A stretch of 64,000 nucleotides of DNA, from assembly GCA_942159475.1 (NCBI GenBank), contig OW804094.1, positions 20,503,067-20,567,066 of the forward strand, given 5' to 3'. The DNA comes from Sthenelais limicola. Taxonomy: Eukaryota > Annelida > Polychaeta > Phyllodocida > Sigalionidae. The notes under the pieces are model-generated. The model worked only from the letters and a program-made list of their open reading frames with translations, had not been told where the DNA came from and searched no databases. Position numbers and translations under genes: made by a program. Of the stretch, positions 10,745-21,690 are shown in pieces. Position 1 is the first letter of the stretch. Each line of letters opens with the position of its first letter.

Positions 10745-11089
10745 TAGGGGAGTTGCATAGCCGCCATTTTGAATCTTTATTTGCATGGAATTATGGGAGT
10801 AATGGTACAGTGTAAACTCTATAGAAAAGATGCCATGTTCAGCATGGACTATTTATCAATGATTTACTGTTAATATTCATGTGTTATACATGTTTCCCTA
10901 ACAGATGTCCCCATCTTTCCCATCATGCATTTGGTTTTCATAACTCATTTATACAATCTCTGATATTGGTGAAAACATTCTTGCAATTTTCGATAAAAAT
11001 GTCCCAAATATTTGTATGTCAGATTTCAACAGAATGCATCCCAGGATGCACTGTAACAGACATGCGCAGTGGCACATGCAACTCCCCTA
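10745..11089 (-). mobile_element. Family D MITE, full length
   Basis: Starts TAGGGGAGTTGCATAGCCGC and ends CACATGCAACTCCCCTA, in reverse orientation to the copy at 5226. AAtA and TATT border the ends, compatible with a TA target. Confidence 0.85.
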
Positions 11090-11108
11090 TTTAGAGATAC
11101 TACTATAT

Positions 11109-11342
11109 GGGTCAGATTTTCAGAAAATGTACAATTGGCAGCTGTACACATTTAGGAAATTCCACTAAATGTGGCCGATAATGAAGAATACCGGGTTTGT
11201 CTGAGTATATTTGGTATCGCATTGATTTAAAGTATTAATTCTGTTATGCTAAACTGCATTTTGAAGCTGATTTTTGTCTTAGATGTGGGTTATTTGAGAT
11301 GATTACTAAAGGCCAATTGTACATTTTCTGAAAATCTGATCC
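11109..11342 (+). mobile_element. Family A MITE
   Basis: Starts GGGTCAGATTTTCAGAAAAT and ends CTGAAAATCTGATCC, with ATAT at both flanks. Confidence 0.92.
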
Positions 11343-11548
11343 ATATGTGACTCAATTCAACGGTTTATTGTTTCATGTTTCCAGAAGTTTCAGAGCTGAA
11401 CTCAACTTTGGAAGTTAGAATATAGATGGAGGATTTAGAGGAGGATTTAGTTGTTATTGAACTCTCTGGGTGAAATAGTTGAACGTTTAGAGATGCACCA
11501 ATGATTTATCCAACGTGCTACATTTATCATAAACGTATACAAATAACT

Positions 11549-12287
11549 GAGTGAGTGAGTGGGATTGGTTGCTTTACGCCCTTATCAACACATTTAATAT
11601 GGTTATATCAAGGGCGGGAGAGCTGAGAGTGAGTGAGTGAGTGAGTGGGATTGGTTGCTTTACGCCCTTATCAACACATTTAATATGGTTATATCAAGGG
11701 CGGGAGAGCTGAGAGGGAGGGAGTGAGTGGGAATGGTTGCTTTACGCCCTTATCAACACATTTAATATGGTTATATCAAGAGTTTATCAGTTTATGATCA
11801 TACCCAGGAAATAGAGATAGAGAAGAAGGCAAAGAGAGACAGAAAAAAGAGACAGAAAGGCACTTTATGGTCTTCACCAGGGAGAGCTAAGAGAGAGACA
11901 GTTTATGATCATACCCAGGAAATAGAGATAGAGACGAAGGGAGAGAGAGACAGAGACAAAGAGACAGAAAGGCACTTTATGGTCTTACCTAGGACCATGT
12001 AACCATTTAATATCGTTATATCAAGGGCGGGAGAGCTAAGAGAGAGACAGTTTACGATAATACCCAGGAAATAGAGGTAGAGACGAAGGGAGACAGACAG
12101 AGAAAAAGCGACAGAAAGGCACTTTATGGTCATACCCAGGAAATAGAGGTAGAGACGAAGGGAGACAGACAGAGAAAAAGAGACAGAAAGGCACTTTATG
12201 GTCTTACCCAGGGAATAGAGATAGAGAAGAAGGGAGACAGACAGAGAAAAAGAGAGAGAAAGGCACTTTATGGTCATACCCAGGACC
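11549..12287 (+). repeat. Family C modular repeat
   Basis: Three head modules (GAGT tract, GGTTGCTTTACGCCCTTATC, GGGCGGGAGAGCTGAGAG) precede five or six body modules (AATAGAGATAGAGAAGAAGG, AGACAGAAAGGCACTTTATG). It ends in CCAGGACC, like the copies at 36828, 59329 and (inverted) 15881. A 135-codon antisense frame is only the body array. Confidence 0.88.
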
Positions 12288-13098
12288 AATACTACTACTA
12301 CTAATAATAACTGCACAGACTTATTTTGAGGTTGATCTTAAATTAAAGAAATAAATGTGGATTGATATTTCCTATTAGCGAAAAATAAATGAATCAGGGT
12401 TTGCCGATCGAAAGGAAATGAAATTTCCTCCTAATTCACAGTTCCTACTGCCCACCTCACACTATACTACTTACAACAGTTGGGGGTTATAAGACTGACA
12501 TGAAGGCTCACACTAGCCTACATGAGTCAGGAGCACGGCGACCAGAAAAGAGTGATTTTTGTCATCGTAACTGTTACAACAGCCGTTGAAACGGCTAGTG
12601 CAGCTTATTTTTTCTCTTTCTGAGTCGTAGGCCCCCGACTCGCTGGACCTGAGTTGTAGGCCCCCAACTCGCTGAGCCTGAGTCATAGACCTCCCAACTG
12701 GCACTCACAACGTACTGTACAACCCGATTCAACATTTGAATCTAGAGTTTTGTCGGCTAGAACTGCTCCCGACTGCTCATCCCAACTGGAAAATCCTTCT
12801 TAGACCCCCCCCCCCCCCGACTCCCCCCGACTCCCCTGTAAGTCGTATAGTATGAAATGGCCATACTACATTGTAGTTCATCTACAGTTTCAAGAGAAGA
12901 ATCAGAGTGTGAGTGGGAGATTTAGACCCCGCATGTCCAGAAAGTAACCGCTTGAAAGTATTTATATTAGTAGTTTGGTTATATTTCTCAAGATCTGTAT
13001 GCCTATTATTGTTTTTATATTTAGCTGAATCACAGCCGTCCCGTTCCCCCCACCCCCCACCCTCTTCCCTTCTACGCCTTTGTTTTGGTGTCTAATAA
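12288..13098. other. Unique sequence with a poly-C run
   Basis: No gene supported. A C-rich run with CCCCCCGACTCC repeats sits at 12804-12835. CCCCCGACTCGCTG and CCCCCAACTCGCTG recur at 12632-12680, a short degenerate tandem. Confidence 0.45.
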
Positions 13099-13125
13099 TA
13101 CACATGCCTCTGTGAGGCATGTGTA
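13099..13125. repeat. Perfect 12-bp-arm hairpin
   Basis: TACACATGCCTC and GAGGCATGTGTA are exact reverse complements around a 3-nt TGT loop. A GC-rich stretch follows (13126-13165). Confidence 0.85.
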
Positions 13126-13660
13126 CCGCCAGCAGTAGTGGCGCCGCAGCGGCCGCAACGGCTTGTCTCGGAACTAAAATGCGGCAATCGCGATCGATTC
13201 AAATCATAACACACCAATCGAAAGTGGTAAATGGGCTTATATCTTCTTTTCTAGACAATATTGTTCCAGTAATCACTAGCTAATATCGTTGCTTACTGAT
13301 ATACGGTAGTTCTCACACCTGACACAAAGCTGAATGAGCATTTATTTCGTTGGCAGAGACAGCAGCAATTCCCTTTTCTTCTACTTTGTACATATGACCG
13401 TGATAACGGGTACGACTGTTCCAATTTTAGAGAGGAGCCGGTGGCGGCTTTTTTCAAAAGCGGTAGGTCGCGGGAGAGTCCAGAAGTTCTTCTTGGAAAA
13501 ATGACAATTCCACATCACCTTCCAACTAAGTCTTGTGTAGCGTACAAACTTCCTCACTTTATTATACAGGTTTAGGGCCATCCAGTAGGTTTATTATACA
13601 GGTTAAGGGCCATCCAGTTGGTATAGAGGGAGCATTGCAGCCCCCTTGACCCCCTCCCTA
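13126..13660. other. No supported gene
   Basis: This is a mildly GC-rich stretch. A minus-strand 66-codon frame at 13381-13581 has no recognisable motif. TTTATTATACAGGTT occurs twice (13557 and 13590) with GGGCCATCCAGT, a short direct repeat. Confidence 0.4.
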
Positions 13661-14323
13661 TAGGGGAGTTGTATATGCCCTGCGCATGTCTGTTACAGTG
13701 CATCCTGGGATGGTTTCTGTTGAAATCTGAATACAAATGTTTGGCAACATTTTTGTCGAAAATTGCAAGAATGTTTTCACCAATATCACAGGTTGTCTAA
13801 ATAATTGTAAATTAGAAAAAATCAAAGGCATGATGGGAAAGATGAGGCCTTGTTTATGGAAACATGGAAACATATGGATATTGACATTACAGCATTGATA
13901 GGCAATGCAGATTTTCAGAAAATGTACAATTCATCTTCACCAATCCTCGTAAATAACCTAAATTTAAAACAGAAATAAGGTTCAAAATTCAGTTCAACAT
14001 AACCAAACAAATTGTTTGAATCAACTCAATACTAAATATACTCAGATTTACCTAGTATTGACCATTTTTACAGCCTAATTTAGCAGATTTTACCGATTGT
14101 ACATTTTCTGAAAATCTGACCCTTGAAATGTTTCCTTGAAGGACTTGTGTATTTACAGGATGTGTATTTACATGTGAACTTGTTAAATGTCTTGGCCTTT
14201 AATTCAATAAAAAAAATATTCCATGCTGAACATGGCATGTTTTCAATAGATTTTCCACTGTACCATTGGTCCCAAAATTTAATGCGAATCAATATTGAAA
14301 ATGGCGGCTATGCAAACCCCCTA
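13661..14323 (-). mobile_element. Family D MITE interrupted by a family A element
   Basis: The left terminus TAGGGGAGTTGTATATG and the right terminus CTATGCAAACCCCCTA bracket D interior split by the A element at 13907-14122. Confidence 0.75.
13907..14122 (-). mobile_element. Family A MITE nested in family D
   Basis: The left tip is reduced to CAGATTTTCAGAAAATG; the right end is CTGAAAATCTGACCC. Part of the right subterminal region is deleted. Confidence 0.85.
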
Positions 14324-14576
14324 TGGGAGACTTGCATGTGCCACTGCGCATGTCTGTTACTGTGCATGATGGGATGGATGCAGATGAAATCTGACATACA
14401 AATAGATGGAGACTTGTGTCAGGGAAACATATATAATACATAGATATTGACATTAAAGCATTAGTAAATAGTCCATGCTAAACATGACATGTTTTAAATA
14501 GATTTTGCACTGGACCATTAGTTCCATAATTCAATGCGAATCAAGATTGAAAATGGCGGCTATGCAAACCCCCCTA
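14322..14576 (+). mobile_element. Family D MITE, abutting copy
   Basis: Starts TATGGGAGACTTGCATG and ends CTATGCAAACCCCCCTA. It shares the TA with the preceding copy, so the two are head-to-tail with no spacer. Confidence 0.75.
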
Positions 14577-14937
14577 TTAACTACGTGCCACCCCAGTAGA
14601 GGGCCCCACTAGCTGGCATGAACTACTGCGCCCTCTTACTATAGGCTTTGATCTAAGTCTCTCCTCTCTTGAGAAAAACAAGGTAATAAAAAGCAACTTC
14701 AGAGATGGGAAATCCACTTCTATCTCAATCAGAGATCCGCTGGCCTTTAGGACCAATAAAAAGGCTCAGGAGAGAGACAAAGGAACAGTTTTTTTACAGA
14801 AGTGGCGGGAAAGATGTCCTCGTAAGATGGAATGGGGCTGTAAATAGATTTGTCTGTGGCTAGATGGATGGCTTGGAACGCCATTAGGTAATGGTTGCCA
14901 CTGATAGTGTTATAGGGGGCCTTTGGGTTATTATATG
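14577..14937. other. Unique sequence, nothing recognised
   Basis: No long frame, no repeat family member and no RNA gene seen. Confidence 0.5.
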
Positions 14938-15350
14938 CAGGGTTCTTAGTGTTATAGGGGGTCTTTAGTGTTATGGGAGGGTTCTTAGTGTTATAGGGGT
15001 CCCTTAGTGTTATGGGGGGTTCTTAGTGTTATAGGGGTCCGTAAGGTTGTTATAAGGGGCCATCAGTTCATAGGGGGTCCTTGTTGTTTCAGGGGATTCT
15101 TAATGTTGTTATAAGGGGCCCTACGTTCATAGGGGGTCCTTGTTGTTTCAGGGGATTCTTAATGTTGTTATAAGGGGCCCTCAGTTCATAGGGGGTCCTA
15201 GTTGTTTCAGTGGGTCCTTAAGATTGTTATAAGGGGCCCTCAGTTCATAGGGGGTCCTAGTTGTTTCAGTGGGTCCTTAAGGTTGTTATAAGGGGCCCTA
15301 AGCTCATAGGGGGTCCTAGTTGTTTCAGAGGGTTCTTCAGAGGGACCTGT
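14938..15350 (+). repeat. ~59-bp minisatellite with short-unit edge
   Basis: The first part alternates TTCTTAGTGTTATAGGGG and variants. It then becomes about five units of GTTGTTATAAGGGGCCCTCA plus GTTCATAGGGGGTCCTAGTT plus GTTTCAGTGGGTCC. Confidence 0.9.
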
Positions 15351-15578
15351 GGGTTACAAGATGTCTGATGTAACTTAGTCCCCGTTTGTTGGGCTGGCTG
15401 GGACAGTTGTACATATACAGACCAGATGAACTAGTATTCGACCGCTTACATCAATGAAAATACAAAACAATATTTACTGCTCAAAACAGCAAGATCATGG
15501 CTTTCCACTGGTTCATTTTGCTTCGAAATCATTATAAGTTGTTGTTAATGAGAGTAACAGCCCAACAAAAGGTCCTTC

Positions 15579-15650
15579 GTTTTGTCTAAGGCTCTCTGAA
15601 ACAATCCTCGGCTTTGCCTCGGCTTGCTTCCCGTGAGCCTTAGACAAAAC
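15579..15650. repeat. Hairpin J4
   Basis: The arms GTTTTGTCTAAGGCTC and GAGCCTTAGACAAAAC are exact reverse complements. The loop holds the repeated word CTCGGCTTGC/CTCGGCTTTG. It lacks the TTTATTA tail of family J, so it may be unrelated. Confidence 0.75.
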
Positions 15651-15807
15651 TCACGACCATAACCTCAGGGTCTAACGGCCTAATGGATACAGACAAGATG
15701 TCTGCCATTAGGCGGGGCCAGGTTGTAGGATTTCTCTGCAGTTATTTATAGTGACATAGAAAATAGTATAAAGTTAACTGATGTCTCGAGCAATATGGTG
15801 GTAACCT

Positions 15808-15852
15808 GTTTCATAAGAATATCAATTTTGTGACTCATTTTTGTTGTTACAC
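15808..15852. mobile_element. Family B right-end fragment
   Basis: ATATCAATTTTGTGACTCAT plus ACACATCAC match the B right terminus. Confidence 0.6.
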
Positions 15853-15880
15853 ATCACAGATGTTATGTTTGTGACATGAT

Positions 15881-16514
15881 GGTCCTGGCATCTGTCTCTT
15901 TTCTCTGTCTCTCTCTCCCTTCTTCTCTATCTCTATTTCCTGGGTAAAACCATAAAGTGCCTTTCTGTCTCTCTTTCTCTGTCTCTCTCTCCCTTCTTCT
16001 CTATCTCTATTTCCTGGGTATGACCATAAAGTGCCTTTCTGTCTCTTTTCTCTGTCTCTCTCTCCCTTCTTCTCTATCTCTATTTCCTGGGTATGATCAT
16101 AAACTGCCTCCCTCTCAGCTCTCCCGCCCTTGATATAACCATATTAAATGTGTTGATAAGGGCGTAAAGCAACCAATCTCACTCACTCACTCGCTCTCAG
16201 CTCTCCCACCCTTGATATAACCATATTAAATGTGTTGATAAGGGCGTAAAGCAACCAATCTCACTCACTCACTCGCTCTCAGCTCTCCCACCCTTGATAT
16301 AACCATATTAAATGTGTTGATAAGGGCGTAAAGCAACCAATCTCACTCACTCACTCGCTCTCAGCTCTCCCACCCTTGATATAACCATATTAAATGTGTT
16401 CATAAGGGCGTAAAGCAACCAATCTCACTCACTCACTCGCTCTCAGCTCTCCCACCCTTGATATAACCATATTAAATGTGTTGATAAGGGCGTAAAGCAA
16501 CCAGTCTCACTCAC
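15881..16514 (-). repeat. Family C modular repeat with 82-bp head array
   Basis: Inverted relative to the copy at 11549: it begins GGTCCTGG, then three body modules, then five head modules with an 82-bp period (CTCTCAGCTCTCCCACCCTT, GATATAACCATATTAAATGT, ending in CACTCACTCACTCG). Module number differs from all other copies. Confidence 0.9.
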
Positions 16515-16633
16515 GACATGAGACAGATGCCATTAATAACGTGCGGACAGCTGGCGTAACCCGAGTAATACTTGACTAACAATGATTCATGTTTTTGCTG
16601 CCAATTATTCTCAGCAAAACAAGGCAATTTGGC

Positions 16634-16700
16634 ATGAACAATTGTCTACAAGGTCGTGAACAATTGTCTACAAGGTCATGAACAATTGTCTACAAGGTCG
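16634..16700 (+). repeat. 22-bp tandem repeat, 3 copies
   Basis: GAACAATTGTCTACAAGGTC plus GT or AT repeats three times. A related AACAAGGCAATT motif lies upstream (16617) and again at 17095. Confidence 0.9.
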
Positions 16701-16719
16701 TCTTACAAATTGTTACTAA

Positions 16720-16855
16720 TAGGGGATTTGCATGTGTACATGTGTGGTAAAGTGCATGCTATGATAGGCTCAGTTCCCGTCTGGCATAGAAGACATTCTC
16801 CTACCATAGTTCCATGCAATTCAAGATCGTAGATGGCGGACATGCAAATCCTCTA
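16720..16855 (+). mobile_element. Family D MITE, internally deleted
   Basis: Starts TAGGGGATTTGCATGTG and ends CATGCAAATCCTCTA, only 136 bp. Confidence 0.8.
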
Positions 16856-16864
16856 TTGAATCTT

Positions 16865-17003
16865 ACACTGACATACACCTACCATAATTCCATATGAATC
16901 AAGATTCAAGATGGCGGACATACACATCCCCAATACTGCCATAATTCCATGTGAATCAAGATACAAGATGGTGGCTACGCAACTGCCCTATTGTACTGAT
17001 GGA
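16865..17003 (+). mobile_element. Two further family D right ends
   Basis: CATAATTCCATATGAATCAA to ACATCCCCAATA and CATAATTCCATGTGAATCAA to CAACTGCCCTATT follow in tandem, so the D terminus is present three times in 250 bp. Confidence 0.7.
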
Positions 17004-17455
17004 ATCATACAAGTGCGGCTCTAGGAAGCTCTATATATTCAGCCATTATGGAAGTACCAGCATGACGTCACTGACTGGTAATTAGTCGGAGCAAAACAAG
17101 GCAATTCGGCACAAGAGATGATTGTCCACCTGACAATAGCAGGCCTGACTGATGATTGTCCACCTAGCCTTGCTACACATACAGGTAGCTACACTCAGTG
17201 TAAAAACATATAACAGAGGCAGAATATTGATATAGCCAGTCCTATAAGTCATATTATTATATGTGCATTCCTTTTGAGGGGTGCAAGAAGTGGGTTACAA
17301 TAATAATATTGTTATTGTACATGTACAATAACAATACAGTTGTCTAAAAATAGCTGTAACAATACCTCCACAGTTTGTTGATGTGCTGCGTGGAGACGCG
17401 AAGGTGCTCCTTTAAGCTGTTAATTTCATAGTTCTAAGTAGGCTGACTATGAAAT
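17004..17455. other. Unique sequence with short repeats
   Basis: TGATTGTCCACCTGACAATA and TGATTGTCCACCTAGCC are a short direct duplication (17117, 17152). TGTACATGTACA and adjacent CAATAACAAT form a small palindrome near 17316. No gene seen. Confidence 0.4.
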
Positions 17456-17729
17456 GTGATCCGTTTCAGGAAAATGGTCGCAAAATTGATATTTTTCAAA
17501 GTGTTTTCTTCACAAGATCACATCATTGGAACTTTCTGAATTTTAGGGAGTTTATCACCTAGACTTATATCAATCGGTGTATCAAATTTCAGGACAATCT
17601 ATATAATATATTCTTTAGTTTTAAAGGTCCTCATATGGATTACATTTAGTTACTTTACTGTTTATTGACGCCCAGAAATATTGGAAACATTTTGTCAAAA
17701 ACGAAAATATCAAACTTGAAATCTAGAAA

Positions 17730-18524
17730 GTATCCGCGCGAGAATTTGTGTTGTGTAGGCTTACGGTAACTGCTTGGCTGGTTAGTTTAGTAGAATATTT
17801 TCAGCCAGCTGTATTTGTTATATCGTTTGTAATAATCAAAGCTTTTAAAATTATGGTTTCGGCGACTGCAGAGCCGGGAGGGCCCGGCTAAACTTCACCA
17901 CTGGGAACGAGTAGACTCGAACCTCGGTGTTTTGCTTGACTATGTCTGCAGGCGTCTGGCTCCGCTATCAGACAATGATACTTTAGCAGAAGAATCGATA
18001 TTTCGTTACCTTTTTAATGGAATAATCGCGAAGTTTCTACATGGAATATGACAGCAATACATGCATGTGATAATCCTAGGCTAGTTGTTTTGGTTGTGCA
18101 AGTGCAAAGACGGAAGTGTCTGACCGGAAGGAGCGCTCGGCGCGTGGCCTTGACCTTGCTCAATACACTATGAGAAGCCTTACGTATCATTTCCCATGCA
18201 TTTCAGTCATGTGGCCCAACTTTCACGGTCAGTCGATCGGCCGATATGCAGTCGCCATTCACGCTAGTGTTAACGTAATTTGAACGAAGATTGTCATTTA
18301 CTTGTGTGCATTTCGGTTAAACTGACTTAACTCAAGTATAGCTTTGTTATTTTGCTGGCTATTGATGTGCCTGGATGGATACGTTTGTAGGAAAATGAGT
18401 GCGAGAAAGCTTTTGCAGACCCGGGGCCCCCTCTCTAATAATCGCTGTACATTTATGGCGATGCGTTCGTAGTGTTTCGGAAATAGCATCCGCTTATCGA
18501 AATAAGCGCTTGGGCATCCGTTCG
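17730..18524 (-). mobile_element. Unclassified insertion with 8-bp target duplication
   Basis: The octamer TCTAGAAA is present at 17722-17729 and again at 18525-18532, where uninterrupted B copies have it once. The inserted sequence starts GTATCCGCGCGAG and ends GCATCCGTTCG, without obvious TIRs or poly-A. It is more GC-rich than its host element. A minus-strand 63-codon frame (18298-18489) is unrecognised. An 8-bp duplication fits hAT or P-type DNA transposons, but the ends do not confirm this. Confidence 0.75.
17913..17967 (-). promoter_or_regulatory. Candidate internal RNA polymerase III promoter
   Basis: On the minus strand TAGCGGAGCCAG (17967-17956) matches the A box TRGCNNAGYNGG at 11 of 12 positions. 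GGTTCGAGTCT (17923-17913) matches the B box GGTTCRANTCC at 10 of 11. Their starts are 44 nt apart, the spacing in a standard tRNA. The D and T stems do not pair well, so this is not a functional tRNA; a tRNA-derived SINE-like promoter is likelier. Confidence 0.5.
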
Positions 18525-18788
18525 TCTAGAAATATTTATCAGATTATTAGACTGTTTACTATCATTGGAATCGACTTGATCTCATCTATTCAAATATAAT
18601 GATATCTCAAAATAATTTATTTTTTGCAACTTATGACTCATTTTCCTGAAACACATCAGAAATTAATAATTTAAGCGTCTTCAGATCTCCACTCCATAGG
18701 CATAGTCTGAAGCCTACAGAGTTGGGGTTGCTCGCTGAGACTTTTTTTTCACCCTTGGCTACTTTTTCAGTGTTAAGCACATATAATA

Positions 18789-18907
18789 AATATAGAATGG
18801 AACTCACCATCGCAATTGAAAATTTATTGGACTTGATTCATCCGTGTAAGCGAATCTCGTGCAATAAGTTTTCAATTACTGGCAACTTGTTCCATTCTCT
18901 CTATATA
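18789..18907 (-). repeat. Palindrome J7 (family J foldback)
   Basis: The outer arms TATAGAATGGAAC and GTTCCATTCTCTCTATA, and inner CAATTGAAAATTTATTG versus CAATAAGTTTTCAATTA, pair over about 55 bp with mismatches. On the minus strand it is followed by TATTTATTATATGTGC (18790-18775), matching the J1 and J3 tails. Confidence 0.7.
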
Positions 18908-19119
18908 TGAGTAGATTTGGTCAGATTTATTCTGTTGTAATCTTGATATATGTCACCTAGAAAGTTAAAAAAACAACTTTGAAGCTTTGAAATTAAAAAA
19001 TGTGCACGGCGACCCATTGATTTCTTTCCATTTTTATGACCAGAAACACTTCAAGAATCAAATATAAAAGTTTCAGAAAAATTATATTGATTTTCATTTT
19101 CCACTAGATAGTAGCGTTC

Positions 19120-19323
19120 AGGCTGGCTGTGTTAAGATCTGTGGTAAGCTCTGCGGTAAGCTCTGCGATGGTGCTGTGTTGGTGAGGAGTGCCGAGGTCC
19201 TGCCTACATGGCCAGTGAACCATGTAGGGAGGACCTCATCATTCCTCTCCACCTACAGAACCAGCACAACACCATTGCAAGGCTTACTGCAGAGCTTATC
19301 GCAGCCAGTGGAGACCACCCTTT
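19120..19323 (+). mobile_element. Family E foldback MITE, left tip lost
   Basis: Left GTGGTAAGCTCTGCGGTAAG pairs with right GCTTACTGCAGAGCTTATCG; the right tip is CCAGTGGAGACCACCCTT. The interior (GTAGGGAGGACCTC) is shared with 34997-35210 and 28995-29055. Confidence 0.8.
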
Positions 19324-19453
19324 AGCCTTTAGATGACAACTAAACCTTCCAGTTCAAATATAGTCTGACTTTTAGCCCAGTGCAGTTAATATCTGCAGCT
19401 TGTGGCAATATGAGGCATCGAGCCACACCCGAGGTCTAAGTGATGCGATATAT

Positions 19454-19688
19454 GTGGCAGATTTTCAGAAAATGTACAATTCGCCTTCACCAATCTTCTC
19501 TAATAAGTCAAATTTAAGACGAAAATGACTTTTAAAATACAGTTTAATCTAACCAAACAGATTGCTAGATTCAATGCAATGCCGAATATATACGAATTTA
19601 TCTAGCATTGACCAAATTGCAGCCTGATTTAGCTGAATTTACCAAATGTGTAGAGCTGCAGATTGTACATTTTCTGAAAATCTGACCC
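19454..19688 (-). mobile_element. Family A MITE
   Basis: The left tip is mutated to GTGGCAGATTTTCAG; the right end is CTGAAAATCTGACCC. Confidence 0.88.
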
Positions 19689-19829
19689 ACATGTAGGACT
19701 TCTGGAAGTGGGTGATGACAACAACATAGGACAGGTGCAACTATTTCCCCATTCTGCATCTTTTTATGTTTGTACAAATCGATAGGGATACATCTGTGCA
19801 GATAATTACACGTAAAATAGTGAACATAG

Positions 19830-19971
19830 ATGGAACCTAGCAAGGGGGAAGTCTGTACACTTGTTATTGACCGAGGGAGCGCGGGAAGATAGAGGGCGTT
19901 AGCCCAAGATCTTCTGCGCTCCCGAGGTCACTAACAAGGGTACAGACTTCGCCCGAGCTTTGTTCCATATT
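19830..19971 (+). repeat. Palindrome J5 (family J foldback)
   Basis: The arms pair over about 60 bp: GATGGAAC...GGGGAAGTCTGTACACTTG and TTGACCGAGGGAGCGCGGGA on the left, against ATCTTCTGCGCTCCCGAGGT and AAGGGTACAGACTTC...GTTCCAT on the right. The tail TATTTATTACACCCC follows. The start of the tandem duplication lies inside the left arm. Confidence 0.85.
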
Positions 19972-20159
19972 TATTACACCCCATTAATAAATAACAAATA
20001 TAATTAATTAAAAATAAAAGAAGTAATTTAAGTTTTTGGTGGACCTACTTGTTGTATGCACCAAGGGTGACATAACTCACATGTTATGCACCACTTTGAC
20101 CAAGTGTGACATACAATGCTGAAGGTATAGGAAGCAACATCACAGGGGTGTAATAATAT

Positions 20160-20438
20160 CTGTTTCTCTCTACCTTTTTCTCTATATCTATTCCCTGGGT
20201 AAGACCATAAACTGCCTTTCTGTCTCTTTTTCTATCTCTCTCTCCTTTTCTTCTCTTTCTCTATTTCCTGGGTAAGATCATGAAGTGCCTTTCTGTCTCG
20301 TTTCACTGTCTCTCTCTCCCTTCTTCTCTATCTCTATTTCCTGGGTATGATAATAAACTGCCTCCCTCTCAGTTCTCCTGCCCTTGATATAACCGTCAAT
20401 GTGTTGATAAGGGCGTAAAGCAACCAATCTCACTCTAA
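20160..20438 (-). repeat. Family C segment within unit 1
   Basis: Body modules (CCTTCTTCTCTATCTC, CCTGGGTAAGACCATAA) and one head module (TAAGGGCGTAAAGCAACCAA) are present, without the usual GGTCCTGG end. A 78-codon antisense frame here is an artefact. Confidence 0.85.
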
Positions 20439-20471
20439 CGCTCAACCCAGAAGCTATCCCTGTCCACATAT

Positions 20472-20706
20472 GGGTCAGATTTTCAGAAAATGTACAATTG
20501 GCAGCTGTACACATTTAGGAAATTCTCCTAAATTAGGCTGAAAAATTATGAATACCAGCTATATCTGAGTATATTTGGTATCGCATTGATTTAAAGTATC
20601 AGTTCTGTTATGTTAAACTGCATTTTGAGGCTCAATTCTGTCTTAAATATGGGTTATTTGAGAGGATTGGTGAAGGCGAATTGTACATTTTCTGAAAATC
20701 TGACCG
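20472..20706 (+). mobile_element. Family A MITE (unit 1)
   Basis: Starts GGGTCAGATTTTCAGAAAAT and ends CTGAAAATCTGACCG, flanked by CATAT on both sides. The paralogue in unit 2 is at 22464. Confidence 0.92.
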
Positions 20707-20961
20707 CATATAGACCACTACCAGCTGGTATTGCTTGGGGTGAAGGTGTAAATATTGACATCAATACCTGTGCACTATTTGTTAGTGGTGGTCACTGAGA
20801 CCAGGTGACCACTTGTGACCACTGGTCAGTGTATAAGTGACCGATGGCCAGTGTTTGGTGGGCGGGTAAATATAGGCAGTGTATATATGTACACACAGTG
20901 CACCTGTTAGTACTTCAGCCTCGGCTCCACCCTAACCTGCCTTATACATATATATATATAT

Positions 20962-21068
20962 GGGACAGATTTTCAGAAAATGTACAACTCACTTTCACAA
21001 ATTCTCTGAAATAACCCAAATTTCCGACGAAAATAAAGAACAAAATACAGTTCAATCTAACCAAACTA
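20962..21068 (-). mobile_element. Family A MITE, truncated (unit 1)
   Basis: Starts GGGACAGATTTTCAGAAAAT after a (TA)n run and stops at CAATCTAACCAAAC, where minisatellite-like sequence begins. Confidence 0.85.
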
Positions 21069-21424
21069 TCAAGTATGTGTAGGAGTGAATGAGTTGCTCT
21101 GTGAGTTACTCTGTGTGTTGTTGTGTTGTTGTGGCGGGGTTTATACAGCTGGGGGTGGGTAAACACACATGGGAGGCCTGTAGGGATGTAAGGGTGCAAG
21201 TGTGGGGAGAGGGAGCAAGTGCTGGGGAGAGGGAGAGGGAGAAGGCCCGGTGAGCTACTCACATCCACTCATAGGCTTGGATGTTGAAGGATCAGAGACT
21301 CAGAGTTAAGGGGGGGTTTGTGGGGTTTGGGTTGGGGTGGGGAGTGTCCATGGATTTGTCTGTGGACCGCTGGTGCCTGCTGATGCCTGCTGATGTCTGC
21401 AGGTGCCTGCTGATTCCTTGAGAT
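21069..21424. other. Unit 1 spacer
   Basis: Single-copy counterpart of 23530-23890 in unit 2, with GCCTGCTGATGCCTGCTGAT mini-repeats near 21380. A 108-codon minus frame (20942-21268) is not convincing. Confidence 0.5.
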
Positions 21425-21690
21425 TATATTATACACAACAAACTGCACCAGCAGCCCCTCAATGTCAGTCTTAATCCTTTATCATTAATCTCTGGATTAT
21501 ACACCACAAACTGCACCAGCAGCCCCTCAATGTCAGTCTTAATCCTTTATCATTAATCTCTGGATTATACACCACAAACTGCACCAGCAGCCCCTCAATG
21601 TCAGTCTTAATCCTTTATCATTAATCTCAGGATCATACAGCACAAACTGCACCACCAGCCCCTCAATGTCAGTCTTAATCCTTTAATATC
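21425..21690 (+). repeat. 68-bp minisatellite, 4 copies (unit 1)
   Basis: The unit reads ATCATTAATCTCTGGATTAT, ACACCACAAACTGCACCAGC, AGCCCCTCAATGTCAGTCTT and AATCCTTT. Unit 2 holds about 24 copies of the same repeat. Confidence 0.95.

Larger units (their letters stand above)
17456..18659 (-). mobile_element. Family B MITE split by a 795-bp insertion
   Basis: The left part (17456-17729) starts GTGATCCGTTTCAGGAAAAT. The right part (18533-18659) ends CTGAAACACATCAG. AAAT flanks both outer ends (17452-17455 and 18660-18663), supporting a 4-bp target duplication. Other B copies read continuously across the interruption. Confidence 0.9.

Noticed and set aside
10879..11094. Conserved small protein (similar translations at 5139-5354 and 13658-13873)
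   Set aside because: The similarity comes from family D MITE copies; the frame differs in strand relative to the element and is broken by indels.
17913..17967. Functional tRNA gene
   Set aside because: A and B boxes match, but the T stem, D stem and acceptor do not pair, so only a pol III promoter-like signal is reported.
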